A stretch of DNA of 64,000 nucleotides. It comes from Nostoc sp. HK-01 (GTDB lineage Bacteria > Cyanobacteriota > Cyanobacteriia > Cyanobacteriales > Nostocaceae). The translations under genes were made by a program, and so were the position numbers. The stretch spans positions 2,917,501 to 2,981,500 of the forward strand of contig AP018318.1 in assembly GCA_003990705.1 (NCBI GenBank), given 5' to 3'. Shown here piece by piece: positions 9,554 through 17,914 of the stretch. The notes beneath the pieces were generated by a model, which saw nothing but the letters and a program-made list of their open reading frames with translations, was not told the origin of the DNA and made no database searches. The number at the start of each line of letters is the position of its first letter. The stretch's first letter is position 1.

Positions 9554-10471
9554 ATGGGATTAATAGATTTATCTGCCGTTGATCTCAACTTGCTGGTTGC
9601 TTTTGAGGCACTTTTTGAAGAAAAAAGTGTGACAGCCGCAGCTACAAGACTGTATTTAGGGCAACCAGCCATGAGTGCAGCTTTAGGAAGGTTACGCACG
9701 CTATTTCAAGATGATCTATTTATCCGAATTGGCAGAGAAATGCAGCCTACAGCGAAAGCAGTGGCAATTGCACCCGGTATCAAAGGGGCTTTACAACAAA
9801 TTCGGCACACATTAGCAGCCAGCCAAACGTTTGATGCCACAACTTCTCAAAACACGTTTACAATTGGCAGTTCAGATTACACCAGCCATGTTGTGATGCC
9901 CAAACTTTTGCAAGTTTGCCATCAAATAGCACCAAAGATTAATTTTCGCTTGATTGGTTTTGCCAAAGACTCGGTAGGAGAACTACTAGAAAATCAAGAG
10001 ATTGATTTAGCCTTGGGTGTGTTCCAAAATCCACCCAGGCAAACGATACAGATGACATTATTTGCAGAACACTTTGTTGGCATCTGTCGCCGAGGGCATC
10101 CTGTAATTACTCAAAATGCGATCGCACCAGAAAATTTTGCTAATCTGCTCCATGCTCTGTTTACCATCAGACAAGATGAAGTTGGTGAAATCGACAAAGT
10201 TTTGGCTCAGTCCAATCTCCAACGCCGCATTGTTTTGACGACTCCCCATTTACTAGTGCTACCAGCAATTATTTCATCTAGTGACTTAGTGGCTGCCGTG
10301 CCATCACGGTTAGTAACATCCTTGGCAGATCAAGGTGCAGTAGAAATTTTTGAACTGCCTATACAAACACAACCGTGGATGATTTCAATGTTGTGGAGCC
10401 GACTAACAGATCAGGATCAGGCAAATTCTTGGTTAAGACAGATGCTCAAGAGTATTTGCGAGGAAATTTAA
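9554..10471 (+). CDS. LysR-family transcriptional regulator
   Basis: 305 aa. N-terminal winged helix-turn-helix (about 8-67: LNLLVAFEALFEEKSVTAAATRL, then AMSAALGRLR), followed by the two-lobed effector-binding domain (about 95-300). The N-terminus looks like the NodD/NahR-type subgroup. Probably controls the divergent SDR gene and itself. Its stop overlaps the last four bases of the convergent RTX gene. Confidence 0.9.
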   Translation: MGLIDLSAVDLNLLVAFEALFEEKSVTAAATRLYLGQPAMSAALGRLRTLFQDDLFIRIGREMQPTAKAVAIAPGIKGALQQIRHTLAASQTFDATTSQNTFTIGSSDYTSHVVMPKLLQVCHQIAPKINFRLIGFAKDSVGELLENQEIDLALGVFQNPPRQTIQMTLFAEHFVGICRRGHPVITQNAIAPENFANLLHALFTIRQDEVGEIDKVLAQSNLQRRIVLTTPHLLVLPAIISSSDLVAAVPSRLVTSLADQGAVEIFELPIQTQPWMISMLWSRLTDQDQANSWLRQMLKSICEEI

Positions 10472-12999
10472 AACACAAAATTCCTAGAGTCGTTCAAAGC
10501 GTTAGCAGATACATTGCGTAACCTCACTAACTCCAAAGCCACACGTTGACCAGCAGTACCATCTAAGTCAATTAAAACTGAGGTGTCTGTTCCTGCTGTT
10601 TGCAACTGCAAGTAACCGCCGGCAATGGCTGTGGCGAAGTTCAAGTTGCTCAAATCTAAACTCCGCCAGAGTGCTTGTAAGACAATTTTATCTGTACCAA
10701 CGGCAAAGTCTGTAATTGTATCGCCGCTATCAGCAAGGCTGGTATAAACAAAGCTATCTGCACCAGCACCACCCGTCAGCACATCTGCACCTCTCAAGCC
10801 GGCAATCAAATCATTGGCAGCCGTACCCCGAAGATTATCAGGATATGCTGTGCCATTAATTACAGATGCTTCATAAGCTCCGATATCTACCCGACCATTA
10901 GAAATACGTCGATAACCACTACCACGTTGATCAAAAGGTATGCCTTCGGTAGTATTGCCATCTCTATCTAAATCTGCAATGTCAGCAGGTATATCGGCGT
11001 TGTTACCTGCGTTAATGGCGGGACTGCCATAAACTAAGGCGTGGGTTTTGACTGGGCCGCCATTGTCACGCAGGATAGTATCAATAACTTGGGAAATGCT
11101 GACTTGCAGTTGTTCACTGGGATTAAAGCCTGTGCTGCCATCAAGGTTGCCAATGAGGTTATAGCCGTTGCTGATAAAGTTACCTACAACATCGGGGTTA
11201 ACTGCGCCAGGAATGCCATCGTTGTTACCTGCTATGATGCTGTTTTTGATGGTGGCTGTACCTGTGGCTGAGTTGTAGATACCTGCACCGCTAAATACAG
11301 TGTTTTCATCATCATAGTAAGACTTGTTGAGGGCGATCGTGCTGTTGCTGACGGTTAAGGTGCCAGAGTTATAAATTCCACCACCTTCGGAGTAGGACTG
11401 GTTGCCACTAATAGTACTGTTAACTAAAGTTAGAGTGCCAGAGTTGTTAATGCCACCGCCAATGCCTGCGATGTTGTTGTTAATGGTGGTGTTAATTACA
11501 GATGCAGTGCCGTAGTTGAGGATACCACCTCCTAACCCTACTGAGTTATCACTGATGGTAGAACTAATGATGGTTATGGTGCCATAATTAACAATCGTGC
11601 CATTTGCGGCTCCATCTGGATTGGAATTACCAGTGATAGTACTTCTAATAACTGTAAGATTGCTAGATGCTGAGTTATAGATGCCATTGCTGTTAATATC
11701 TCCCGTAAAATCTAAACCTCCTATGTTGCCGCTGATAGTGCTGTTGCTTAGTGTGACGTTGCCACTACCTCTAAGGCCTGCACTACTGAGACCTGCGCTA
11801 CCGTAGTCTGAGGAGTTATTACTGATAGTGCTGTTAGTTACAGTTGCGGTACCAAAAATACTAAGACCAGCATTACTAGAGTCGTAGTATGAATAGTTGC
11901 CATTGATTATGGTTTTATCTATCTTGCTGGTGCCATTAGCAACAAGTCCGCTAAAACTTCTACCGCTATTGTAATTAATCGAGCTGTTAGTTACTGTTAG
12001 GGTTCCTGAATGGATGACTCCACTTGACCAATAAGAAAAATTATTATCTATGTGGCTGTTGCTGATAATCAATATACCTGAGCTATCAATGCCAGCTCCA
12101 GCGCCACCAACTGCGATCGCTATATTATTACTAACACTACTATTTTTGATGGTTAGGCTGCCACTACTCACAATGCCGCTGAATGCAATGTACTCTTGGT
12201 TGTCTGACTGATTGTCATCAACATGGCTATAATTCAAAGTTACAGTGCCAGTATTGTAGAGGCCAGTACCACCACCTGCGCCTCGGTTATTGTTGATAGT
12301 GCTGTTTTTAGCTGTTAAAGTCCCAGTGTTATATATACCTGCACCGTTGCCTAAGCTATCGGGGGAGTAGGAGTCATTGTAGTACCCGGCAGAGTTGCCA
12401 TTAATGGCACTGTTGTTAAGAGTGACAATACCAGCGTTGTAGATACCACCCCCATCACCTGCATAAAAGAAACCCTCAGCATCAACTTGGCCTGCATAGT
12501 TAGCTGTAACGCTGCTGTTGTTGACCTTTAAAACTCCAGAGTTCGAGTTATAAATGCCACCACCATTGTTGCCGGAACTGTCTTGACCACCAGAAAAGTT
12601 ATTGCGAATGGTGACATTTCTTAATGTCAGATTACCGGCATTGTAAACGCCGCCACCTCCTCTTGTATCTGTGGCATAGCCATTAGCAATTGTTAACCCT
12701 TCAATGTCAACGGTGATGCCGTTAGCAATTTCAAATACACGAGATATGTTGTTGTCTTGAGCAAAATTGTAGTTACCGCTGATGGTGAGCAAGTTTGAAC
12801 CTCTACCATCAATGCTGAGGTCATCGGCTATGAACAAACTACTACCGCCAAGGCTGATAGTATCGGCAATGTTGTCGGTGAAGAGTCCGCCTGTAAATCT
12901 GATTAAGTCTTTGCCGGCTGAGGTGTTGGCATTTAAAATTGCTTGCTGTAATGAACCAAGACCACTGCTTTTAGTGTTGGTGACGTTAAAAGTAGCCAT
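10468..12999 (-). CDS. Secreted beta-helix protein with C-terminal RTX region
   Basis: 843 aa. It starts MATFNVTNTKSSGLGSLQQA, a start common in cyanobacterial right-handed parallel beta-helix proteins (choice-of-anchor type). Residues 85-610 are about 20 turns of a repeat of the form GTLTVxNSTIxxN, rich in Asn, Ser and Gly. The C-terminus (about 725-843) carries calcium-binding nonapeptide motifs (GLRGADVLTGGAGADSF) and the DTITDFAVGTDKI segment typical of type I secretion substrates. No signal peptide, which fits type I secretion. Likely a cell-surface or released protein; no catalytic motif was seen. Confidence 0.85.
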   Translation of the reverse strand: MATFNVTNTKSSGLGSLQQAILNANTSAGKDLIRFTGGLFTDNIADTISLGGSSLFIADDLSIDGRGSNLLTISGNYNFAQDNNISRVFEIANGITVDIEGLTIANGYATDTRGGGGVYNAGNLTLRNVTIRNNFSGGQDSSGNNGGGIYNSNSGVLKVNNSSVTANYAGQVDAEGFFYAGDGGGIYNAGIVTLNNSAINGNSAGYYNDSYSPDSLGNGAGIYNTGTLTAKNSTINNNRGAGGGTGLYNTGTVTLNYSHVDDNQSDNQEYIAFSGIVSSGSLTIKNSSVSNNIAIAVGGAGAGIDSSGILIISNSHIDNNFSYWSSGVIHSGTLTVTNSSINYNSGRSFSGLVANGTSKIDKTIINGNYSYYDSSNAGLSIFGTATVTNSTISNNSSDYGSAGLSSAGLRGSGNVTLSNSTISGNIGGLDFTGDINSNGIYNSASSNLTVIRSTITGNSNPDGAANGTIVNYGTITIISSTISDNSVGLGGGILNYGTASVINTTINNNIAGIGGGINNSGTLTLVNSTISGNQSYSEGGGIYNSGTLTVSNSTIALNKSYYDDENTVFSGAGIYNSATGTATIKNSIIAGNNDGIPGAVNPDVVGNFISNGYNLIGNLDGSTGFNPSEQLQVSISQVIDTILRDNGGPVKTHALVYGSPAINAGNNADIPADIADLDRDGNTTEGIPFDQRGSGYRRISNGRVDIGAYEASVINGTAYPDNLRGTAANDLIAGLRGADVLTGGAGADSFVYTSLADSGDTITDFAVGTDKIVLQALWRSLDLSNLNFATAIAGGYLQLQTAGTDTSVLIDLDGTAGQRVALELVRLRNVSANALNDSRNFVF

Positions 13000-13486
13000 T
13001 GTTTATCTCACTCCTGTTGGTTTTGGTTGTGTCAGCAATATGAGTAAGCTTTTTGGCTGCTTACTTTCGCTAAACACACAAAATGACGGCGCTGTTAGGA
13101 ACAGTGCTTTTTGGGTACGGGAACAATGAATGACAATTCTGGAGAGACACCAGTTAGATGAGGCTGGTGTAGACTAATTGCATAAAGTGGAGCAGGGAAA
13201 AGTAAATCAAGATTAGGAAATTAAAATCGCCTATTCTTTTTGGTTTTTCCAAGAAAAACCAATATTTGCTTTTGCAATAAGTCTGGTTTGGGAGTTGATC
13301 AGCACTAGTTTTGAGGGTAATCGCGAAAATTTACTTAACCCAATGAATTTAGGTGATGATTAAGATTTTACTAATACTCTTTTGAGAGAATATTAAGTAA
13401 GATTACGTAATTAGTTTGTGGAGCGATCGCCCTCTCTAATTTGCGTCAAAATCAAGCCTGCAAATATAGTTTTTTGTGGCGATTTC
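13000..13486. other. Upstream region of the RTX gene
   Basis: No gene seen. An ACACCAG/CTGGTGT hairpin lies at 13147-13170; the rest is AT-rich leader or promoter sequence. Confidence 0.4.
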
Positions 13487-13505
13487 AGTACATTTTTACT
13501 ATAAT
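13487..13505 (+). promoter_or_regulatory. LexA-like box overlapping a -10 element
   Basis: AGTACATTTTTACT (13487-13500), one mismatch from the Anabaena LexA consensus, joined to TATAAT (13500-13505). The whole block is nearly identical to the one at 8378-8400. Confidence 0.45.
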
Positions 13506-13651
13506 AGATATATCAAGTAAAGTTCTCAAAAAAGCAATCTTTTCGCTACTCTTAGAAGAAGTTTGAAAGCAGAGAATAGAAGTATTTTTTAATACTTCTG
13601 ATATCTCTTTTGCCAGGTGATGAATTGAGATTTTCAGAGGAAGAATAGTTG

Positions 13652-14023
13652 ATGATGCAAATGAGTCATTATCCATCTGCGATCGCTCAGGCTGCTCAAC
13701 GTGTAAATGAACTAGACTCGCAGTTGATGGCCGTACAGCACCAAATTAACCGCTTTGAAGGGAATGCAGATCGGGCGGCGGCTTTTGATGTAGATTTGAA
13801 AAATGATGCTCAACGCAAGGCGCGGCGCTTTGAGGTGTTGTTGCTGAATCACGAATATCAGAAGGCGATAGACACACAAATTCAACTGACTATGGAAAAA
13901 GCTAATGCGATCGCGCATTTAGAATATCTGCGTAACCAGTTTAGTGTAGCGAAGTTAGAGGCAAGATTAGCGATCACTCAACAACTCACTGATTATGAAT
14001 CACGGGAATTAGTCGGTTTGTAG
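13652..14023 (+). CDS. Hypothetical coiled-coil protein
   Basis: About 123 aa. Unrecognised; all-helical, charged, probably coiled coil (AAQRVNELDSQLMAVQHQINRFE, ending LEYLRNQFSVAKLEARLAITQQL), no membrane segment. The start at 13652 is chosen because GAGGA (13637-13641) lies 10 bases upstream. A LexA-like box/-10 about 150 bp upstream suggests damage-linked expression. Confidence 0.6.
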   Translation: MMQMSHYPSAIAQAAQRVNELDSQLMAVQHQINRFEGNADRAAAFDVDLKNDAQRKARRFEVLLLNHEYQKAIDTQIQLTMEKANAIAHLEYLRNQFSVAKLEARLAITQQLTDYESRELVGL

Positions 14024-14030
14024 TATCTAT

Positions 14031-14059
14031 GTAGAGACTTTGCACTGTAAAGTCTCTAC
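14031..14059. terminator. Hairpin between convergent genes
   Basis: GTAGAGACTTT / AAAGTCTCTAC perfect 11-bp stem, 7-base loop, between two convergent genes. The GTAGAGAC stem is a dispersed cyanobacterial hairpin type; a relative lies at 61281-61309. Confidence 0.6.
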
Positions 14060-14067
14060 TGTAAGAT

Positions 14068-14649
14068 TTATGCAGCTTGATTAGATTCAGCCAAGCTAGA
14101 ACGCGCATTTAAAGACAGCATCACGCGGGAAATACCTGTAACCACAATGCTAGAACCTAACAATGTGCCTAGTAGCCAAGGTGCGTTACTGGGAAACTGA
14201 AACCAAATAAGTGCGCCTAAAAATAGGGTAATAATGCCATTACCTAATACCCATGTCCAATTTTGTTGGGGACGTAAGCGGAATGCCAAAATTAACTCGA
14301 ATGTACCTTCTGTGAGCAAAAAGCTACCGAGTAACAGGGTGAGTGTGAGAATACCTGTTCGAGGATAAATTAATAGCATCACACCTGTAGCAATATAAAG
14401 TGCGCTTAAGAGAATTTTCCACAGAAAACCTCCTTCTCGGCGGGTATGAGTTGCATAAACGAGTTTGGCAAATCCCGCAGACATCAGAATTAGCGCCACC
14501 CAACTCTCAGCAAATATAGTTGTAATCACAGGTAAGGCGATCGCGATAATCCCTAAAATAATTAAGAGAGCGCCAATTACAATTGAAGTATTAACTTGCT
14601 TGTTAATATCGCTAGACTGATTGATATTATTAGTAACATCGTTTGTCAT
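14068..14649 (-). CDS. HdeD family (DUF308) membrane protein
   Basis: 193 aa with six hydrophobic segments in three pairs, the layout of the HdeD/DUF308 family (acid-stress membrane proteins in enterobacteria). Short polar Asn/Ser-rich N-terminus, then segments near 22-40, 47-65, 80-97, 100-120, 132-150 and 157-178. Its biochemical function in cyanobacteria is unknown. Confidence 0.8.
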   Translation of the reverse strand: MTNDVTNNINQSSDINKQVNTSIVIGALLIILGIIAIALPVITTIFAESWVALILMSAGFAKLVYATHTRREGGFLWKILLSALYIATGVMLLIYPRTGILTLTLLLGSFLLTEGTFELILAFRLRPQQNWTWVLGNGIITLFLGALIWFQFPSNAPWLLGTLLGSSIVVTGISRVMLSLNARSSLAESNQAA

Positions 14650-14746
14650 ACAAAATTTTTCCTTAATCTTGAGTAAAGTCTAAGATTAGGTTAAAAATTT
14701 TTGTTGAGGCTAAACAGAGTCTTAAGGTAGACACATTGGTAATAAA

Positions 14747-15934
14747 TTAATCCTGAGCATCCTCAAAATCTACGACCTCAGTATTACTCAAATCTATTTT
14801 CCCTGAAAACAACAGTTGAGCAATTTGCTGGTTAATAGTTGCAATCTCAAAACGCTGTCTAGCCATATTCCTGGCATTATCAGCGATAGTTGCAGTTATT
14901 TCTATGTCCTCAAGACAGGTGTTAATTACTTTTGCTAGTTCCTGGGGTTCTCCAGGTGTGGTTAAAAAACCATTTACGCCATGTTCGACTAATTCCATAG
15001 CGCCGCCTGCTTTGGCTGCGACTATCGGTGTACCGCACAACATCGCCTCAACGATGACTCTACCAAATGGTTCTGGTGCGGTGGAAGTATGAGTAACTAA
15101 ATTACAAGCTGACATTAATTGCGGAATATCAGCACGAAATCCTAAGAATTTGACACGATTTTCTAAACCCAGTTTGGCGACTTGTTGATGTAATTCTTGG
15201 ACATAATCTTGTTCTCCAAATAAGGCATCACCTACTAAAATCGCTGTGACTTGTGGCGGACACTGTGCTAATGCTGCAATTAAAATATGTTGTCCTTTCC
15301 AGGGAGCGAGTCGGCTGAAATGTCCAATTACAAATTTATCTTGTAACTCTAATTTTTGCTGGAGTTTTTGAATTTCAACATCAGAAATTTGATATTTTTT
15401 ACTATCAAAACCGTTATAAACAATTTCTGTTAATTCTGCCTTGCCTCCAGCTTGTACAAATGCTGTTTGACTAGCCTGAGAATTAGTAATGACTAATGAT
15501 GCGAAAATATTAGCTAAGGTAACAGCTACTCGCAAATTAATTGAGCTAAAGTGTTCTAAGGAAAGAATATCGTGTAAATGATAAACTAAGGGACGATGGG
15601 CTAAAAAACTAGCTAATGCGCCGATAACTAATGCTTTTTGAGTATTGGCATAAATTAAATCGTATTTTCTGGCAATTTTAGTAACTTTAATTAATAAAGG
15701 TACGAGTTGGATGAAGCTGGCTAATATTTGGAATAAATTACTTTGCTTTTGAACTTTAATTGGTTGTTTAGCTAATACTTCTACAGGGATTTTATGTTGC
15801 TGGAGTAAGGTTTTAAAGTCGCCATCGGCAAACAAGCCAACTAAAGCGCGATCACTATAGGGTTTAGCAATATCAATTAAACAAAGTTCTGCACCGCCAG
15901 GCTTACCACTTTGGTCTAGAAATAGAATTTTCAT
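14747..15934 (-). CDS. GT4-family glycosyltransferase
   Basis: 395 aa, GT-B fold. Domain 1 (1-190) has the GGAELCLIDIA start; domain 2 has GHFSRLAPWKGQ and the donor-site EX7E-type region EPFGRVIVEAMLCGTPIVAAKAGG (about 288-312). Probably transfers a sugar from a nucleotide donor to a lipid-linked or surface polysaccharide. It lies 24 bp downstream of another GT4 gene on the same strand, so the two likely share an operon. Confidence 0.9.
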   Translation of the reverse strand: MKILFLDQSGKPGGAELCLIDIAKPYSDRALVGLFADGDFKTLLQQHKIPVEVLAKQPIKVQKQSNLFQILASFIQLVPLLIKVTKIARKYDLIYANTQKALVIGALASFLAHRPLVYHLHDILSLEHFSSINLRVAVTLANIFASLVITNSQASQTAFVQAGGKAELTEIVYNGFDSKKYQISDVEIQKLQQKLELQDKFVIGHFSRLAPWKGQHILIAALAQCPPQVTAILVGDALFGEQDYVQELHQQVAKLGLENRVKFLGFRADIPQLMSACNLVTHTSTAPEPFGRVIVEAMLCGTPIVAAKAGGAMELVEHGVNGFLTTPGEPQELAKVINTCLEDIEITATIADNARNMARQRFEIATINQQIAQLLFSGKIDLSNTEVVDFEDAQD

Positions 15935-15958
15935 ATAATATTTATACTTGATAAAATT

Positions 15959-17134
15959 TCAATTTTGAGATAAAAGCACATCTCGTACTTTTTGAGCTAT
16001 AAAAGACCAATCATAGTGAGTAATAGCATATTCACGACAAGCTTGACGAGAAGGGATTTGAATTTGTCCTGAAAGTATATTTTCTAATTTTTCAGCTATT
16101 GCTGAAACTTCGATTGAACTAGTAATTAAATCTGGAGAAAATTGAGTTAAAATTTCTGGCATCCCTCCAACTGGTGTACATATAACTGGGGTTCCACAAG
16201 CTAAAGATTCAACAACTGCTAAACCAAAGCCTTCAAAAGATTGACTAGGCATCACAGTTAATTCAGCAGCTTGGTAAGCTATAGGTAATTGCTCATCTGG
16301 TAGAAATCCTAAAAACTTTACTGTATCTTCTAAGCTTAATTCTTTAGCTTGCTGTTGGAGTTCATCTTGCATGTAACCACGACCAGCAATTGCTAACCAA
16401 ACATCTGGAATTTTGGGTTTAATGATTGCTAAAGCTTGTAATAATTTATCAATACCCATCCGATAAACTAAGCGGCGAGATGTAAATAATATCCGCCGAT
16501 TATCTGGCCAGCCTAGTTGTTGTTGCGCCTCTTTTTGTGACAAGTTTGGCTGAAAGCGATGAATATTCACACCACCAGGAATAATGTGAATTTTTTCCCA
16601 AGGTACTTGATATTGTTGATGTAAAATATTGCCAAATGCTTTACTCAAAACAATAAAGCGATCGCAGCGATTATAAGTGTTTTTTTCGATTAACCAACGC
16701 TTGATAATCAGACTTATTTTATTACTAGCAACTTCTTGCTGACTTTCTGATGCCCAAGGGCCATGAAAGTTAAAGGTAATAGGGATATTTGGTGGTAAAA
16801 TATCCATAATCGGGAAGCTATATAATGCAAAATGCAAATTAATTGCATCTGGTTTTTTGATTTTTCTGTTCTGAAAGTTACTGCGAATAGACCAAAGTCT
16901 TTGCCAAATTGCAGTATCAGGATTGGCTAAGTTAGTTAACTGAATTGGAGAATTTAAATCAGTCTCTGGTAAACCAACTCCACATAATTCTATTTGGTCT
17001 TGACGCTCTGCTAATTGATGAGTTAGTTCATAAACATACCTTTCTAACCCTCCAGGTGTTTTGGGAAACCAGCCTAAACCCAATGTCAGTATAGATGCAG
17101 GGTTAGGCTGAAAATTTTCTTTTTTATATTCCAC
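15959..17134 (-). CDS. GT4-family glycosyltransferase
   Basis: 391 aa. N-terminal GLGWFPKTPGGLERYVYELT is typical of GT4 enzymes; the donor site shows QSFEGFGLAVVESLACGTPVICTPVGGMPE (about 300-330). First gene of a two-gene operon with the GT4 downstream. Likely a polysaccharide or glycolipid sugar transferase. Confidence 0.9.
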   Translation of the reverse strand: MEYKKENFQPNPASILTLGLGWFPKTPGGLERYVYELTHQLAERQDQIELCGVGLPETDLNSPIQLTNLANPDTAIWQRLWSIRSNFQNRKIKKPDAINLHFALYSFPIMDILPPNIPITFNFHGPWASESQQEVASNKISLIIKRWLIEKNTYNRCDRFIVLSKAFGNILHQQYQVPWEKIHIIPGGVNIHRFQPNLSQKEAQQQLGWPDNRRILFTSRRLVYRMGIDKLLQALAIIKPKIPDVWLAIAGRGYMQDELQQQAKELSLEDTVKFLGFLPDEQLPIAYQAAELTVMPSQSFEGFGLAVVESLACGTPVICTPVGGMPEILTQFSPDLITSSIEVSAIAEKLENILSGQIQIPSRQACREYAITHYDWSFIAQKVRDVLLSQN

Positions 17135-17914
17135 TGACTTCTCTCCTATGATTTTTGAGTGTGCGTGTTTTTACTATCACCCTCAGATTAAATACTTTTT
17201 CAATTTTGCAGTAGATTAATTCGACTAATACTTATTTCCTGTGATTTTTACAAAAATCAGCACTCTTTGTGTCTTACTATATGCAGATTTTGATTCTAGA
17301 TATCTAACTACTAAAATTTAAAAAGTTAATCATCAAAGAAAAGATTTTTTTGCAGAGGACAATAATTTATAAACCATTTATATGCTAGTGTCAAGCAAGA
17401 TTTGTGTTGTTTAAATTACATCATTTTTTCTCCTAAATTTTCACCAAGTAATAAAAAATATTGATTTTGGGTATAATTATTGACGCTGTGTATTCAGTTT
17501 TACTTTTTCAGCTATTTGTCAGTAAATCTTGATACAAATATAAAGATTATTCTGGGAATTACTAGCAGTTACTTGAAAAATTTGTGTGTTTTTCATAAAT
17601 TTTAGGTAAATATCAATTTTAAAATACCCAGTGTTTGTTATCTATGTAATATGTCCTTGAAGAATTAAGCTTAATTGTTGGAATTTCCAGCAGGCAGACT
17701 ATATCAGGTGAAACTACACATACCATCTCACCATAGACAGTAGTTGATGATTTCTCCTTAATGCACCAGGGTATTTGAGCAATCTCTATTTGTGTTGATT
17801 ATATTAGTCAGCATACAACTATCTCTAGTCAATTTTTAGCCAAAATTATGTTAGTGGCAGACTTTTTCATGTGTGTCTAGATGCGAGTAGCCTAAAAAAA
17901 TAATTAAAAATGTT
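17135..17914. other. 780-bp AT-rich intergenic region
   Basis: Divergent promoter region between the GT4 pair and the NHL protein gene. No coding sequence or structured element was recognised. Confidence 0.5.

Noticed and set aside
13485-13676. 63-aa minus-strand ORF
   Set aside because: Overlaps the LexA-like box and the coiled-coil gene start; no RBS or family.
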